Under the pieces are notes generated by a model. It ran no database searches. It had not been told where the DNA came from and was given only the letters and a program-made list of their open reading frames with translations. DNA of 64,000 nt. It comes from FEN-1073 sp963780865 (GTDB taxonomy: Bacteria > Chloroflexota > Anaerolineae > Anaerolineales > RBG-16-64-43). The stretch spans positions 1 through 64,000 of the forward strand of contig CAWADT010000013.1 in NCBI GenBank assembly GCA_963780865.1, written 5' to 3'. The translations under genes and the position numbers were made by a program. Below, piece after piece: positions 17,761 to 27,301 of the stretch; the first letter of the stretch is position 1, and the number at the start of each line of letters is the position of its first letter.

Positions 17761-17850
17761 TGTTCTTTTTATCTATCGGGGGAATTTATATCATTTCGAT
17801 TGCTTTATCTATATACTATTTGTGGTGGGATAATTCCCACGGGATGGAAC

Positions 17851-18300
17851 ATGGCCAACGTTCGCCTGTCTGCCCTGGATCATGATTTTTATACGCTTCT
17901 CATTCGACAATCGGATGAGAAGCTTCGCACGCTTGCCCTGGCGGCCTGCAACTATGCCGTGGAGAAAGTCGGGTTGAAGTATCCGGCCATCGAGACCATC
18001 CTCCGGTCGCTGACGGATCGGAAGCCTTTGGATCCGGCGGAGTTTTCCGAACTGGGCAAATTGGTGGCGGCGCTGGACGCCATTCAAAGAGACATTCTTG
18101 AACGCGAGAAATTGGGAAGAAAAACCGCCCAGGAAAGAAAGTTTGCTTCGAGCCAGGCGCGGGCGGCCAACGCGGTGTACCTGGTGGCGGCCAACGAAGA
18201 TCCGCTCTATGCCGCCCTGGAATCGGTCTATGAAGCGTACGTGGCGACCGATGATTGGCCCGCGCTGAAATCCATCCTGCTTGGTAAACTTCAGAAATAA
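17851..18300 (+). CDS. Hypothetical protein, helical, about 149 residues
   Basis: I do not recognise the family. The ATG at 17851 is preferred to the first possible start at 17800, whose extra residues look like translated spacer. The protein is soluble and predicted almost entirely helical, with charged amphipathic stretches (IRQSDEKLRTLALAACNYAVEK and a Lys/Glu/Arg-rich middle). No catalytic motif or membrane segment is seen. It follows pstB2 by 90 bases on the same strand and could be cotranscribed; nothing else ties it to phosphate. Confidence 0.6.
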   Translation: MANVRLSALDHDFYTLLIRQSDEKLRTLALAACNYAVEKVGLKYPAIETILRSLTDRKPLDPAEFSELGKLVAALDAIQRDILEREKLGRKTAQERKFASSQARAANAVYLVAANEDPLYAALESVYEAYVATDDWPALKSILLGKLQK

Positions 18301-18325
18301 ACGAACTGCAGTAGGCCGCGCGGCA

Positions 18326-18361
18326 CCCCCGTTCGCAACCCCCAAGAACGTCGCAGCAGGC
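18326..18361. repeat. Partial copy of dispersed repeat family A
   Basis: GTTCGCAACCCCCAAGAACG and the following GCAGCAGGC match the inner part of the repeat at 9850-9929. It lies between the hypothetical gene and the convergent kinase gene. Confidence 0.5.
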
Positions 18362-18393
18362 GGCGGAAGATTAATTCCTCCGCGGGGGATTGT

Positions 18394-20304
18394 CTACCGC
18401 ATCGCGCGCATGAATTCCCCCGCCGTGGAAAACCGCTCGGCGGGATTTTTATTCATGGCGCGTTGCAGCGCCCGCGCGACGGATTCCGGCAGGCGCGGGG
18501 CGAATTCACGCGGATCGGGCGGGGGAGAATCCAGGTGCGCGGCGACCACCGCGCCCGGATGATCGCCCCGGAACGGCAGCCGGCCGGTCAATAATTCGAA
18601 CAGCATCACCCCCATCGCGTACACGTCCGCCCGGCCGTCTATTTTCCCCTCCGCCCGAATTTGCTCCGGGGCCATATAGTCCACCGTGCCGAATATTCCG
18701 GTGCGCGTGGATTCCCCGCCGCCTTCCATCAGTTTGACAATGCCGAAATCGGTGAGGACGGCGCGGTGAGTCCGGCCGGCCGAAGGATGCCGCGTCCGGT
18801 CCCGTCCCAGGACGGGATCGAGCATCACATTGGAGGGCTTCACATCGCGGTGGACGATTCCCCGCCCGTGGGCGTAATCCAACGCGGCGGCCAGGTCGCT
18901 CCCCACCCACCATACCTGCACCAGGGGCAGTTTTCCGGATTGCGTCAGGCGGTAGGCCAGATCGCGCCCGGGGATGAATTCCATCGCCATGTAATACATC
19001 CCGTCGCAATCTCCGAAATCGTAAACTTGGATAATGTTGGGATGCCGCAGATGCGCGATGGCTCGCGCTTCGCGTTCGAACCGCTCGCGAAAATCGCTTT
19101 CGGATGCGAGCGGCGCGGCCAGGATTTTAACCGCCGCTGGCCGATCCAGCCGGACATGGCGCGCTTTATATACTTCGGCCATGCCGCCTTTGCCGATCGG
19201 CTCCAGCAACTCGTAGGGTCCCAGACGGCGTCCGAGCATGGATGCGGTGGAGACCGTCGCGGGCGAGCCGGTTTGCCGCTCCAGAAAATCCGACCAGGCT
19301 TTCGCGGGATAAACGTACTTTCCATCCGAAGGAACGAGGAAACATTTTTGTTCAAGGTTCCGGAGGACGATCGCATCCGGCCCGCGACGGGAATCGGAAA
19401 GCGTCAATTGGTTCGCTCCAAGGAGGACCCGCTTCTCGGAATCCGTCAGATTGCGCCAGGCATATTCGAAGTGGGATTGCATTTCTCTCGCCGTTTGTTC
19501 TTCCATCCCGGCTGGATTTCCCGGCTCTTCAAATGCGTGAAAACAAGCCACTTGAAGAATCAGCGGATAACCCCCGGCCAGCCGCCGCAGAAGATTTTGC
19601 AATTCGGGCGGAAAGGGACGGCCGCTCCGGGCGGCGGGCGTCTGGATCAAATCCATTGCATCCGCCTCGGAGAACAACCCGAGGTCGAGCGGGGCAAAAA
19701 TATTAAAGAACGGGCTGGAAAGGATCTCCCGGGATCGACCGGAGTAGGTCAGATCGATCAGCGGGCTGGCGGAGGCGGTCAGGAACGCGAGTTGAAACCG
19801 GCCGGCGAGGGACCGCAAAGCGTTGAAGAAATGCACGTCCAGGCGGGAATTCGCGCTGAGCCGTTCGAACTCATCCAGGATAATCACAATTCGCAACCCG
19901 CGCCGGTTGAGCGCGCGGACGGCGCTTTCGAACCCCAGCCGGGTGGGGGCGGCGCAGGCTTTACGGAGCTCCGCTTCGTCTGCTTCTCCGCTGGCTTCCA
20001 GCTCGGCGGCCAGTTCGACCGCGAATTGCCCAAGGACTCCCGCCGGACTCTCTTCGCCCAGCGCCTCGCAATCCAGATAACAGACCAGTTGGCCTTCGCC
20101 CAATCCGAGTTCCCCGGCGACGGAAGGCCGCAGAAGATGGAACAGGAGCGAGGTCTTTCCGATTTTTCGCGGGCCGACCAGAGAGACGGATTGATTGCCT
20201 TTTAAAGAATTGGCGATCTCCAGCAGGTCGTTTTTTCTTCCGAAAAACATTTCCGCGCTTCGGACGGGTCCGCGCGACACATAGGGGTTTGGAAAATCCA
20301 GCAT
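18394..20304 (-). CDS. AAA-type ATPase fused to Ser/Thr protein kinase
   Basis: The 636-residue soluble protein has two modules. Residues 1-340 form an archaeal/STAND-like AAA ATPase: a lead-in NPYVSRGPVRSAEMFFGRKND, Walker A GPRKIGKTS near residue 43, Walker B VIILDEFERLS near 138, then a winged-helix-like end. Residues about 356-636 are a Hanks-type kinase: glycine loop IGKGGMAEVY, lysine in AAVKIL, catalytic HRDVKPSN near 481, DFG and APEQ. No membrane helix is seen. The likely logic is an ATP-dependent switch that controls phosphorylation. It is the first of three proteins here with nearly the same ATPase front. Confidence 0.85.
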   Translation of the reverse strand: MLDFPNPYVSRGPVRSAEMFFGRKNDLLEIANSLKGNQSVSLVGPRKIGKTSLLFHLLRPSVAGELGLGEGQLVCYLDCEALGEESPAGVLGQFAVELAAELEASGEADEAELRKACAAPTRLGFESAVRALNRRGLRIVIILDEFERLSANSRLDVHFFNALRSLAGRFQLAFLTASASPLIDLTYSGRSREILSSPFFNIFAPLDLGLFSEADAMDLIQTPAARSGRPFPPELQNLLRRLAGGYPLILQVACFHAFEEPGNPAGMEEQTAREMQSHFEYAWRNLTDSEKRVLLGANQLTLSDSRRGPDAIVLRNLEQKCFLVPSDGKYVYPAKAWSDFLERQTGSPATVSTASMLGRRLGPYELLEPIGKGGMAEVYKARHVRLDRPAAVKILAAPLASESDFRERFEREARAIAHLRHPNIIQVYDFGDCDGMYYMAMEFIPGRDLAYRLTQSGKLPLVQVWWVGSDLAAALDYAHGRGIVHRDVKPSNVMLDPVLGRDRTRHPSAGRTHRAVLTDFGIVKLMEGGGESTRTGIFGTVDYMAPEQIRAEGKIDGRADVYAMGVMLFELLTGRLPFRGDHPGAVVAAHLDSPPPDPREFAPRLPESVARALQRAMNKNPAERFSTAGEFMRAMR

Positions 20305-20407
20305 GATTCACCCGAAGAGGAGATTGAGTGCGAAACGATGAGCGCGGAACGCGCCGCCGATCCGCCGCCCGTCGCCGGTTTTCATTGTATTCCATACCGA
20401 AAGAAAA

Positions 20408-20448
20408 GCCGGCTTGCAGAATTCGTTCGCTTGCAAGCCGGCTTTTTG
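20408..20448. terminator. Bidirectional rho-independent terminator
   Basis: AGCCGGCTTGCA (20408-20419) pairs perfectly with TGCAAGCCGGCT (20433-20444). A T run follows on plus, and the A-rich left flank gives a T-rich tail on minus. It lies 12 bases past the stop of the minus-strand bactofilin-like gene, which it should terminate. Confidence 0.8.
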
Positions 20449-20459
20449 AAGCGCTGATT

Positions 20460-21872
20460 TCAGGCAGTCGCCCTTCGCTGCGCCCACCACTCGCGGAAAA
20501 CCAGCCAGATGGCTCCGGAGCCGGATAGGATCGCGAACAGGCTGACCAGGAATCCAAGGATCGGGATCGCGTTTACCATCGTCAGCAGGAAGATTCCCAC
20601 CAGCAGCGGCCAGAACATGTTGACGGAGTAGTCCTTGCGGACCAGGCGGAAGAGCACGTCGCCGATCAGCATCGCCACCACCAGCTTGCTCCCGAACTGC
20701 GCCAGAGCCAGGAAGACCGCGCCGGAAAGCCCGATCGCCGAGAAGCCTATTCCAAAGACCGCCCCCATCAATCCGAACAGCGTGACCACCCCGACGGCAA
20801 GCCCCAGGAGCAGAACCGTGATGATTGCCAGGACAAGGGCGACCATCCCGACCAGCAGGACCAGGAACCCCCAACCCAGCGAGGGCAAGGGCTTGTCGCG
20901 CAGCGTTCCTGCCGTGCGCGAGAGCAACTTGGGACACAGCCAGACCGCCAGCGCGCCGAGCAGGAGCAGCGTCAGGAACTCGCGGACGGCGGCGAAGACA
21001 TATTCGAGGAAGAAGGCCGCGAAACTCCATGCGCGCGAAGCCTTGTTGATTTGAACAACGGTCACGCTGGAGGAATTATTTTGCGCGGCGCGGTAATGAT
21101 ATTGCACGCCGCCCGCGGGAGTGGCATGGATTCCCGCGGCTTGCTCAACGGCGCTGGAATAATCCAGTTTGCCGCCGATCTGCGCCGTTGAGGCGATCGA
21201 CAACCCGGGCGGAAGCATCCGGGTCACATGCGGGAAGGGCATGAATTCCATGGCCGCCGTCTGATTGGAATCCTGGGAGGGTTCGCCGATGTCGACGGTG
21301 ATATTCCGGCCGACGCTTCCGGAGACTTCGAGCGCGCCGGAAGCCGCCTGGAGGTCGCGCCCGATGCTTCCGTCCGCCAGGACTTGATATCCGGCGGCGA
21401 AGACGTCCCGGCCGACCGACGATCCGGATTGAAGTTCCGTGCTGAAACCGGCCGCGAAGAGATTGCTATCCACCTTGGCGCTGGGTCCGAGGATCAACCC
21501 CGTGCCCGCAAAGAACAAACTGTCCTCCACGGTGCCGTTCACAATGATATTCCCGCCGGCTATGAACAGGTTCCCCTTTACGGTTCCGGTGATTTGAACG
21601 TTCGCGCCCACCGCGAGGACGTCGCCGTTGACGGTGCCGCGGACGGTAACATCCGAACCCGCGGCGATCAGCGTTCCGTTGACGGTCCCGGCCATATCGA
21701 CGACGGTATCGGCGAGGACGAGGTCGTCGTTGATCACCTCGCCTTCCGCCACGATGCCGGTTTTATTCACTTCCAACGCGCGGACGGTTTGTGCGCTGCC
21801 CACGGCCAGCACGAACACCAGCCCGAGGGCGAGCAGCACACGACTGAGAAGAGTGCGAGAAACAGGTTTCAT
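20460..21872 (-). CDS. Bactofilin-like polymer-forming protein with C-terminal membrane helices
   Basis: The 470-residue product starts with a signal peptide. Residues about 35-200 are a repetitive right-handed beta-helix typical of polymer-forming (bactofilin-like) domains, with repeated turns such as DMAGTVNGTLIAAGSDV and GTVKGNLFIAGGN. Residues about 290-460 hold four or five membrane helices. Such proteins are widespread in Chloroflexota and presumably organise the envelope. A good ribosome site (AAGGAGA) precedes the ATG. It sits between two of the AAA-ATPase fusion genes and ends at a strong terminator, so it is at most cotranscribed with the upstream 1299-residue gene. Confidence 0.82.
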   Translation of the reverse strand: MKPVSRTLLSRVLLALGLVFVLAVGSAQTVRALEVNKTGIVAEGEVINDDLVLADTVVDMAGTVNGTLIAAGSDVTVRGTVNGDVLAVGANVQITGTVKGNLFIAGGNIIVNGTVEDSLFFAGTGLILGPSAKVDSNLFAAGFSTELQSGSSVGRDVFAAGYQVLADGSIGRDLQAASGALEVSGSVGRNITVDIGEPSQDSNQTAAMEFMPFPHVTRMLPPGLSIASTAQIGGKLDYSSAVEQAAGIHATPAGGVQYHYRAAQNNSSSVTVVQINKASRAWSFAAFFLEYVFAAVREFLTLLLLGALAVWLCPKLLSRTAGTLRDKPLPSLGWGFLVLLVGMVALVLAIITVLLLGLAVGVVTLFGLMGAVFGIGFSAIGLSGAVFLALAQFGSKLVVAMLIGDVLFRLVRKDYSVNMFWPLLVGIFLLTMVNAIPILGFLVSLFAILSGSGAIWLVFREWWAQRRATA

Positions 21873-21912
21873 GGTAATCTCCTTTTTTGTGGATCAGAGT
21901 GTCAAACGAATT

Positions 21913-24900
21913 TCAACCCCGGGCCTTTTCCTCGGCGAGAATCCGGTCCAGTGAGCGGCTTTTTTCCACCCACAACCCCAGCAAGCCCAGCTTCCAGGCG
22001 TACGCCTCGCCGAAGGGTGGATCGGGCCGCTTTAACGCGGTAAAGATATCCCGGGCGGCCAGTTCCCGAAACGCCCCGCCGAGCGCGTCCGCATCGACGG
22101 AGATCCTCTGCCGCTGGAATTCATCCACCGCCTGGCCGGGAGAGAGCGGGCCGGCGCCGCTGAGCCGGCTCATGGCGAACAGGGCCAGTTTTTGTTCCCG
22201 GGTGGAATCCATCCAGAGATAGACAAAGTGGGGTTCGCCGGTGGTCAGGATTTCCTCGACCGACGCATTGACGTCCGCCACGGTGACGTAACTGCGCCGC
22301 TGGCGGTTGTGGCGGTTGACCAGGCTGTGGCAGATCAGCTGCAGAAAGTACGGATGGCCGGCCGTCACCCGCCAGATTTTATCCAGCGCCAGATCGTCGC
22401 AGCGCATCCCGTACTCCGCCACCGGTTCCTGGATCAGGCGCATGGCCTCTTCCCGGGAGAGAAAACCGATGTGCCGGTACAGGCTGATATTGAACAGAAC
22501 GCTCCAATAGTCGGAGGCCAGTTCCTCAAGCCGGTGCGTTCCGCAAAAGATCACGCTCAGATTCTCCACGTGTTGGATCAGGTGGCGCAGGAAGGAGAAG
22601 ATCGAGGCGTCCAAGGATCCGCGCCGGGTGGCCGATTCCAATTCCTCGAACTCATCTAAAAGCAGCAGCAGGTGGCGTTCCCCCAGGCCACGGCGGACGG
22701 AAGCGAGAAAAATGTTCTCGAACAGGGCCGTCGGATTTTCCGAGAAGGCGGCGAGGTCGGGCGCGGGAATCTTCCATCCGCGCTCCTCCAGCGCAAGGGA
22801 AATTTCTGTCGCCACCGCGTGCAGAAAGGCCGGCAGACCGGGGTCGAGCGCGAGTGCCTGCCCGTCGAGGTAGACCGGCAGGAAATCGTCGCCCAGCCGC
22901 AGGGGGAGCTGCTTGAGCAGAGAGGATTTTCCGGTCCGGCGCGGACCAATCAGCACCAGGTTGTTGCGATGAGCGGCGGTAAGCTGCTCGAGCAGAAATT
23001 CCATCACATCTTCGCGGCCGAAAAACATCCTTGAACCCGCCCTCAGGGGAATGCCCACCACGTAGGGGTTCGGGATGCGAGTGAACTCACCGGAGGGCGC
23101 GAGGAACTGGATGGAATCGGCGAAGCTCTCGCACTGTTCCGGTCCGCGCGGATCGGTATAGCGGATTTCGAAAAGCACCCGGAAGCGCTGGGCGTCCGGC
23201 GCGAGCCGGAGTTGGAGACGCAGTTCGATCCGGGTTTCTTCGCCGGGAGCGAGCGCGGCAACGCCGCAGGCGCCGCCGAGGACTTCATATTCGGCGGAGG
23301 GCATCGGATGGACTTCCAGATCCTGGGCCGCGCTTCGGCCGGTGTTGCGCAGGGAAAGCACAATGGTGATTTCGTCTCCCGGCCAAAGGTGCCGGGTGAG
23401 CAATTCGCAGACAACCTGTGCGCGGGACTGTAGCTCGCCCGCGGTGTCGCGGACGATAGTCCTCCAGCGCGCGGTGATGCCGCAGACGAACGGACGATCG
23501 GCGGATCCAAGTTCGGCGCGGGCTTGAGCCTCCAGCTTCCGAAGGCGTTCAACCGCCAACTCAAGGTAGGCCAGTTTGTCCCGGGCCGCGTCGAGGCGTT
23601 CGAAGGCCTGCAGGAATTCCGATATGCCCCCGAGCTCCTTCAACAGCCTTTCCAGGCTCGCGAGGAATTCTTCCCGCCCGGCCGAATTGGTATTTTCCGC
23701 ATTTCCCGGTCTGTGAGTGGCCGATGCCCAACCGGCAATATCGGAGACGGACGCCGCGCCCAGCGCATTCTGGCAGGCTGAATAGGCGGCCCGAGCCGCC
23801 GCTCCGCCCAAGAGGGAGTGCGTCGAAAGGAGGAGCGGATCGAGCGCCCCAAGGATGATCCTCAGCGCGGCGGGCAGCATCTCCACCGACGCGCGCCCTT
23901 CCAAAAGGTAGCTGTATCCTTCCGCCAGACGGGCCAGCTCGGCCGAGCCGGAATTTTTTAGAGCGCCGGGAAGGTTGGCCGCGAGGGCGGCCGCCTCCGG
24001 ATCGTGTTCCGATTCCTGAACTAGCTTGTGCAATTCCCGGAGCGCAAGCTCCGGATGAGAGAGAAGATGATCCGCGGTCGCTTGGGCGCGCCCCAAGGGT
24101 GAATTCCAGTGATCGGCCAATTGCTTTTCGGCATCCATCCGCTGGCGGGTTTCGATTTGTTTCTCATCGATCAGTTGGGCCACGCGGATGGATGTTCCCG
24201 CCTGATCGGCCAGCCCCAGCAGAAGCGATTGATCTTCGCGCGAATAACCCTCTCCCGAAAGCCGCGGGCCAAGGGCGAGAATTCCGACCGGCGCTCCGCC
24301 GCCCCCGGGTTGCGGAGCGACGAGCGGCACAAGCAATGGAAAAGGCAGAGCCGACGGAAGAGAGACGATCCCGCCGCTTCCCAACCGCCGAATCTCATCT
24401 GGATTCATGACCAGATCGTCCTGCGCGCCGGGAGGCAACCCTACGGAAAACGCCGGAAGAAATCGGTCACCCGCGCCGCGCAGATAGAGCGCGGCATAAC
24501 GAATATGCAGCAGTTCGGAGACCCGGTTGACGAGCGTCCGTTGCAATTCCGGGAGCTCGATCATCGTTCGCAACTCGCGTCCGAAATCGAGGAAGGCTTG
24601 CCGGAAATCCACCTTTTCCCGGTAGAAGCGCCGGTCGATAAAAATCTGGACCCGGTCGCGCAAAGGGCGGAACAAAGCGGCGATGATAACGGTCGAGCCC
24701 ACCAGCACCCAATCCGATTGCCCCCCGGTGACGGCCCGGACCAGCGCCTGAAAAATATAAATACTGACGAAGTACACGGCAGCCAGCAGCCCGGTAAGCA
24801 GAACGTAGACCATCGTCCGATTGATGAGAATGTCCACGTCCCAAAGCCGGTACCGCAGGACGGCGACCATTAAGAACATCGGCACCAGCACGAGCGCGAT

Positions 24901-25812
24901 GGAAAATAACAATTGGCCGCCGGCTTGAAAAATCAATCGCGTCGAACCGGTCTCGCGCAGGGGCGCGAAAAAAACCGGCGGAAGGTAATACAAAAGCGAA
25001 GAGATCACCGCAACCGCCAGGCCGAATTCAACCAGTTTGGTTTGCTGCCGTTCCGCCGGGTCCGAGGTGTGCAGATAGCGGTAAACCTGAGCCGCCGCCC
25101 CGGCGCCGAATCCCCCGACCAGCATGGAGATAAACCCAATTGTGCGAACGGATTGCACAGCCTGGGCAAACGCGGCCGCGCTGACGTCGGTTCCCAGCAG
25201 CCAGGCGAACAATTGGACGGCCGAATGCACCGGGTTGAGCCATTCGAGCGAACTGACGCTCGTGGTGACTTCCGGGAAGACCAGCAAAGCGGTTAACCAG
25301 ACGCCGAGGCCGAGCGCCAGCGGTCGAGTCCAGGCAGGGAAGAACCGCCCGTTGGGGAATAGAAAAATAGTCAGACCCGCCGTGGCAATTCCGATGACCT
25401 GAATGACGCGGATGACCCCCTCCAACGAGGGAATCTCGATGACGGGAAAAACGGTTGCGCCGAAGGTCAGGAGAGCGCTGGCGACCAGCAACGCCATAAG
25501 GTCATCCCGTTTCGAGAGGAAGATCACCAGGGCGGCGGAGCCGAAGGATAAAACGACCGCTAATTCGAGGACCATCCGGAGGATGGCGTATACGGAAGAC
25601 CGCATCCCAATCTGTTGGAGCGTGGTTAGTTCGGCTGCGGGCAGGGAAGGGGCGATCCATGCCGTATTTCCGCCGACGGAATAGACGACCATCGCGAGCA
25701 GCGAGGCGGCGACGAGGACCCATAAGCCGCGCGCCAGCGTCAGCGCCCGATTACGGGAGCGGAGAATTGGCGGAAGAAAAATACGGGCAGGAGTTTCCGG
25801 CGAGCTGTTCAT
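21913..25812 (-). CDS. Giant 7TM/GAF sensor fused to AAA-type ATPase
   Basis: The 1299-residue protein reads in order: about ten membrane helices (residues 30-360) ending in LRYRLWDVDILINRT, a motif common to Chloroflexota sensor proteins; a GAF-like sensory region (about 400-560); long helical linkers; a beta-rich segment (about 820-920) that resembles CARDB/NEW3 domains; the lead-in NPYVVGIPLRAGSRMFFGRED; and an AAA ATPase with Walker A IGPRRTGKSS near 955 and Walker B LLLLDEFEELE near 1050. The last 200 residues are helical and winged-helix-like. No kinase, cyclase or phosphatase output is visible; the ATPase itself may be the output. TATGCT lies nine bases before the ATG. Confidence 0.8.
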   Translation of the reverse strand: MNSSPETPARIFLPPILRSRNRALTLARGLWVLVAASLLAMVVYSVGGNTAWIAPSLPAAELTTLQQIGMRSSVYAILRMVLELAVVLSFGSAALVIFLSKRDDLMALLVASALLTFGATVFPVIEIPSLEGVIRVIQVIGIATAGLTIFLFPNGRFFPAWTRPLALGLGVWLTALLVFPEVTTSVSSLEWLNPVHSAVQLFAWLLGTDVSAAAFAQAVQSVRTIGFISMLVGGFGAGAAAQVYRYLHTSDPAERQQTKLVEFGLAVAVISSLLYYLPPVFFAPLRETGSTRLIFQAGGQLLFSIALVLVPMFLMVAVLRYRLWDVDILINRTMVYVLLTGLLAAVYFVSIYIFQALVRAVTGGQSDWVLVGSTVIIAALFRPLRDRVQIFIDRRFYREKVDFRQAFLDFGRELRTMIELPELQRTLVNRVSELLHIRYAALYLRGAGDRFLPAFSVGLPPGAQDDLVMNPDEIRRLGSGGIVSLPSALPFPLLVPLVAPQPGGGGAPVGILALGPRLSGEGYSREDQSLLLGLADQAGTSIRVAQLIDEKQIETRQRMDAEKQLADHWNSPLGRAQATADHLLSHPELALRELHKLVQESEHDPEAAALAANLPGALKNSGSAELARLAEGYSYLLEGRASVEMLPAALRIILGALDPLLLSTHSLLGGAAARAAYSACQNALGAASVSDIAGWASATHRPGNAENTNSAGREEFLASLERLLKELGGISEFLQAFERLDAARDKLAYLELAVERLRKLEAQARAELGSADRPFVCGITARWRTIVRDTAGELQSRAQVVCELLTRHLWPGDEITIVLSLRNTGRSAAQDLEVHPMPSAEYEVLGGACGVAALAPGEETRIELRLQLRLAPDAQRFRVLFEIRYTDPRGPEQCESFADSIQFLAPSGEFTRIPNPYVVGIPLRAGSRMFFGREDVMEFLLEQLTAAHRNNLVLIGPRRTGKSSLLKQLPLRLGDDFLPVYLDGQALALDPGLPAFLHAVATEISLALEERGWKIPAPDLAAFSENPTALFENIFLASVRRGLGERHLLLLLDEFEELESATRRGSLDASIFSFLRHLIQHVENLSVIFCGTHRLEELASDYWSVLFNISLYRHIGFLSREEAMRLIQEPVAEYGMRCDDLALDKIWRVTAGHPYFLQLICHSLVNRHNRQRRSYVTVADVNASVEEILTTGEPHFVYLWMDSTREQKLALFAMSRLSGAGPLSPGQAVDEFQRQRISVDADALGGAFRELAARDIFTALKRPDPPFGEAYAWKLGLLGLWVEKSRSLDRILAEEKARG

Positions 25813-25914
25813 GCTTCCAATAGCATATCGTGGCGCCAGGCGGGTTGCCAGTGCCGGGGAGGGGGTATTGTGTGCCGATTGCGTGTCGATGGAGGGGAAT
25901 TGCGGGAAGCTGGT

Positions 25915-27183
25915 CTATTCCACGCTCAGAAGGTAACCTTGACCGCGCCGGTTAACTAGCAACCCGCCCATGTCCCCCAGCGCAAAACGAAGTTTCTTCA
26001 TCACACCGCGGGCCCGTTCGGGGTCAAGGATTTGCTCACCGGGCCAAAGCGAGGATTCAATCTCCAGAGGGGTGAGCACCCGCCCCGGATTTTCAAGGAA
26101 GATTTTCAGCAGGGAAAATTCCGTCGGGGTCAGATGAACCTGGCTCCCGCCGGCCACCGCCAGATTGCGCCGCAGGTCGAGCAGGAATGGACCGCCCTGA
26201 AGCAAACCATCCACTTTCTGACGGCGCACGAACTGTTCCAGGATTGACCCGATATACCGGCCGCCGCGCACCAGGCCGGCATCGACCAGCGCGGGGGTTC
26301 CTCCGCCATCCACCGGCAGAGCCGCCAGCGCATATCGCTCTTCCCCGCCGAGTTCGTTCCAATAATATTGCAGGTGGGGTTCCAGATCGACCGATAAACG
26401 ACGCTCGATCGGCTCCCACTGGGCGTCCGGAACATCGCCTTCGCTCGTGGCCGCCTCGAACGCCCGGAACCCGGCCGCCTGCAGGAAAAGCGGATGCGTA
26501 CCGGCGACCGAAAGGATCCGCAGCAGAACCCGGTCGCAAAACGGTTTCCCGGCCTGGGCGGAAAGCATCGCCAGCAGCCTTCGGGCTTCCGGCTCCTCCA
26601 TCGGACCCAGGCTCAGCGGGGCAAAAAAATTAAAAAAGGGTGAGCTAAGCGTGTCCGGGTTGATCCGGGTCAACTTCCATAAAGGATTCTTCGAAGCGGT
26701 GATGAATCGGATCGGGTACTGCGCGGCCAGGGCGCGCAGCCGGTTGAACATCGACAAACCGAAACGCGGATTGGCCGCGATCAACTCGAATTCGTCCAGC
26801 AAGATCACCAGGCTGCGGTTATCCGCGGAGAAATGCTCGCGCAGAATCTCCAGAAAGCGGTGGTACGGAATCGTGTCGGTATCCGCTCCCAGCGGCCGGC
26901 CGACCGCCCCGAAGAGGTCTTCCTCCCCCAGTCCGTCCAGGGCGCCGCCGTCCAGCAGGAGGAATTCCGCGTCCTGCGCCGGGAACGAATGCGCGGCGGC
27001 AACTCCCGGATCCTTCACGTGCGCCAGCAGCGAAGTCTTGCCGATCCGGCGCGGACCGGAGACGGCGACGCTTTGCCCTTTTCGCAGAAGGTCGAACAGG
27101 TAGGACGTCTCGTGTTCGCGCCCGAAGAAAAAAGCCGGATCGGAAACGGGTCCGCGGTGGAAAAAAGGATTGCTCTCGGACAT
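25915..27183 (-). CDS. AAA-type ATPase with C-terminal OmpR-type winged helix
   Basis: The 422-residue protein begins NPFFHRGPVSDPAFFFGREHE, the same lead-in as its two neighbours, with Walker A SGPRRIGKTSLL near residue 40 and Walker B VILLDEFELIA near 124. Residues about 350-422 are a transcriptional winged helix (LTPTEFSLLKIFLENPGRVL...RGQGYLLSVE), as in OmpR/PhoB and some STAND regulators. It should be a soluble ATP-dependent transcription regulator. The start at 27183 is preferred because TACAAT lies six bases upstream; an in-frame ATG at 27282 would add 33 residues of unlikely sequence containing that promoter. Probable target: the neighbouring ATPase genes, untested. Confidence 0.82.
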   Translation of the reverse strand: MSESNPFFHRGPVSDPAFFFGREHETSYLFDLLRKGQSVAVSGPRRIGKTSLLAHVKDPGVAAAHSFPAQDAEFLLLDGGALDGLGEEDLFGAVGRPLGADTDTIPYHRFLEILREHFSADNRSLVILLDEFELIAANPRFGLSMFNRLRALAAQYPIRFITASKNPLWKLTRINPDTLSSPFFNFFAPLSLGPMEEPEARRLLAMLSAQAGKPFCDRVLLRILSVAGTHPLFLQAAGFRAFEAATSEGDVPDAQWEPIERRLSVDLEPHLQYYWNELGGEERYALAALPVDGGGTPALVDAGLVRGGRYIGSILEQFVRRQKVDGLLQGGPFLLDLRRNLAVAGGSQVHLTPTEFSLLKIFLENPGRVLTPLEIESSLWPGEQILDPERARGVMKKLRFALGDMGGLLVNRRGQGYLLSVE

Positions 27184-27301
27184 GCGTCGATTGTAGCATG
27201 GAGCGTGGACGCTGGCAGAAGGCTCCCTAATGTTTTCGGCGGACCGAAATGGAACGTGGGCGGATTCAAGGATCTCTGACAACTATCCACCAATCGCATT
27301 A

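Noticed and set aside
20308..21030. 240-codon minus-strand frame inside the bactofilin-like gene
   Set aside because: It is a GC-rich shadow frame with Arg/Gly/Pro-biased composition and runs across the strong terminator at 20408-20448.
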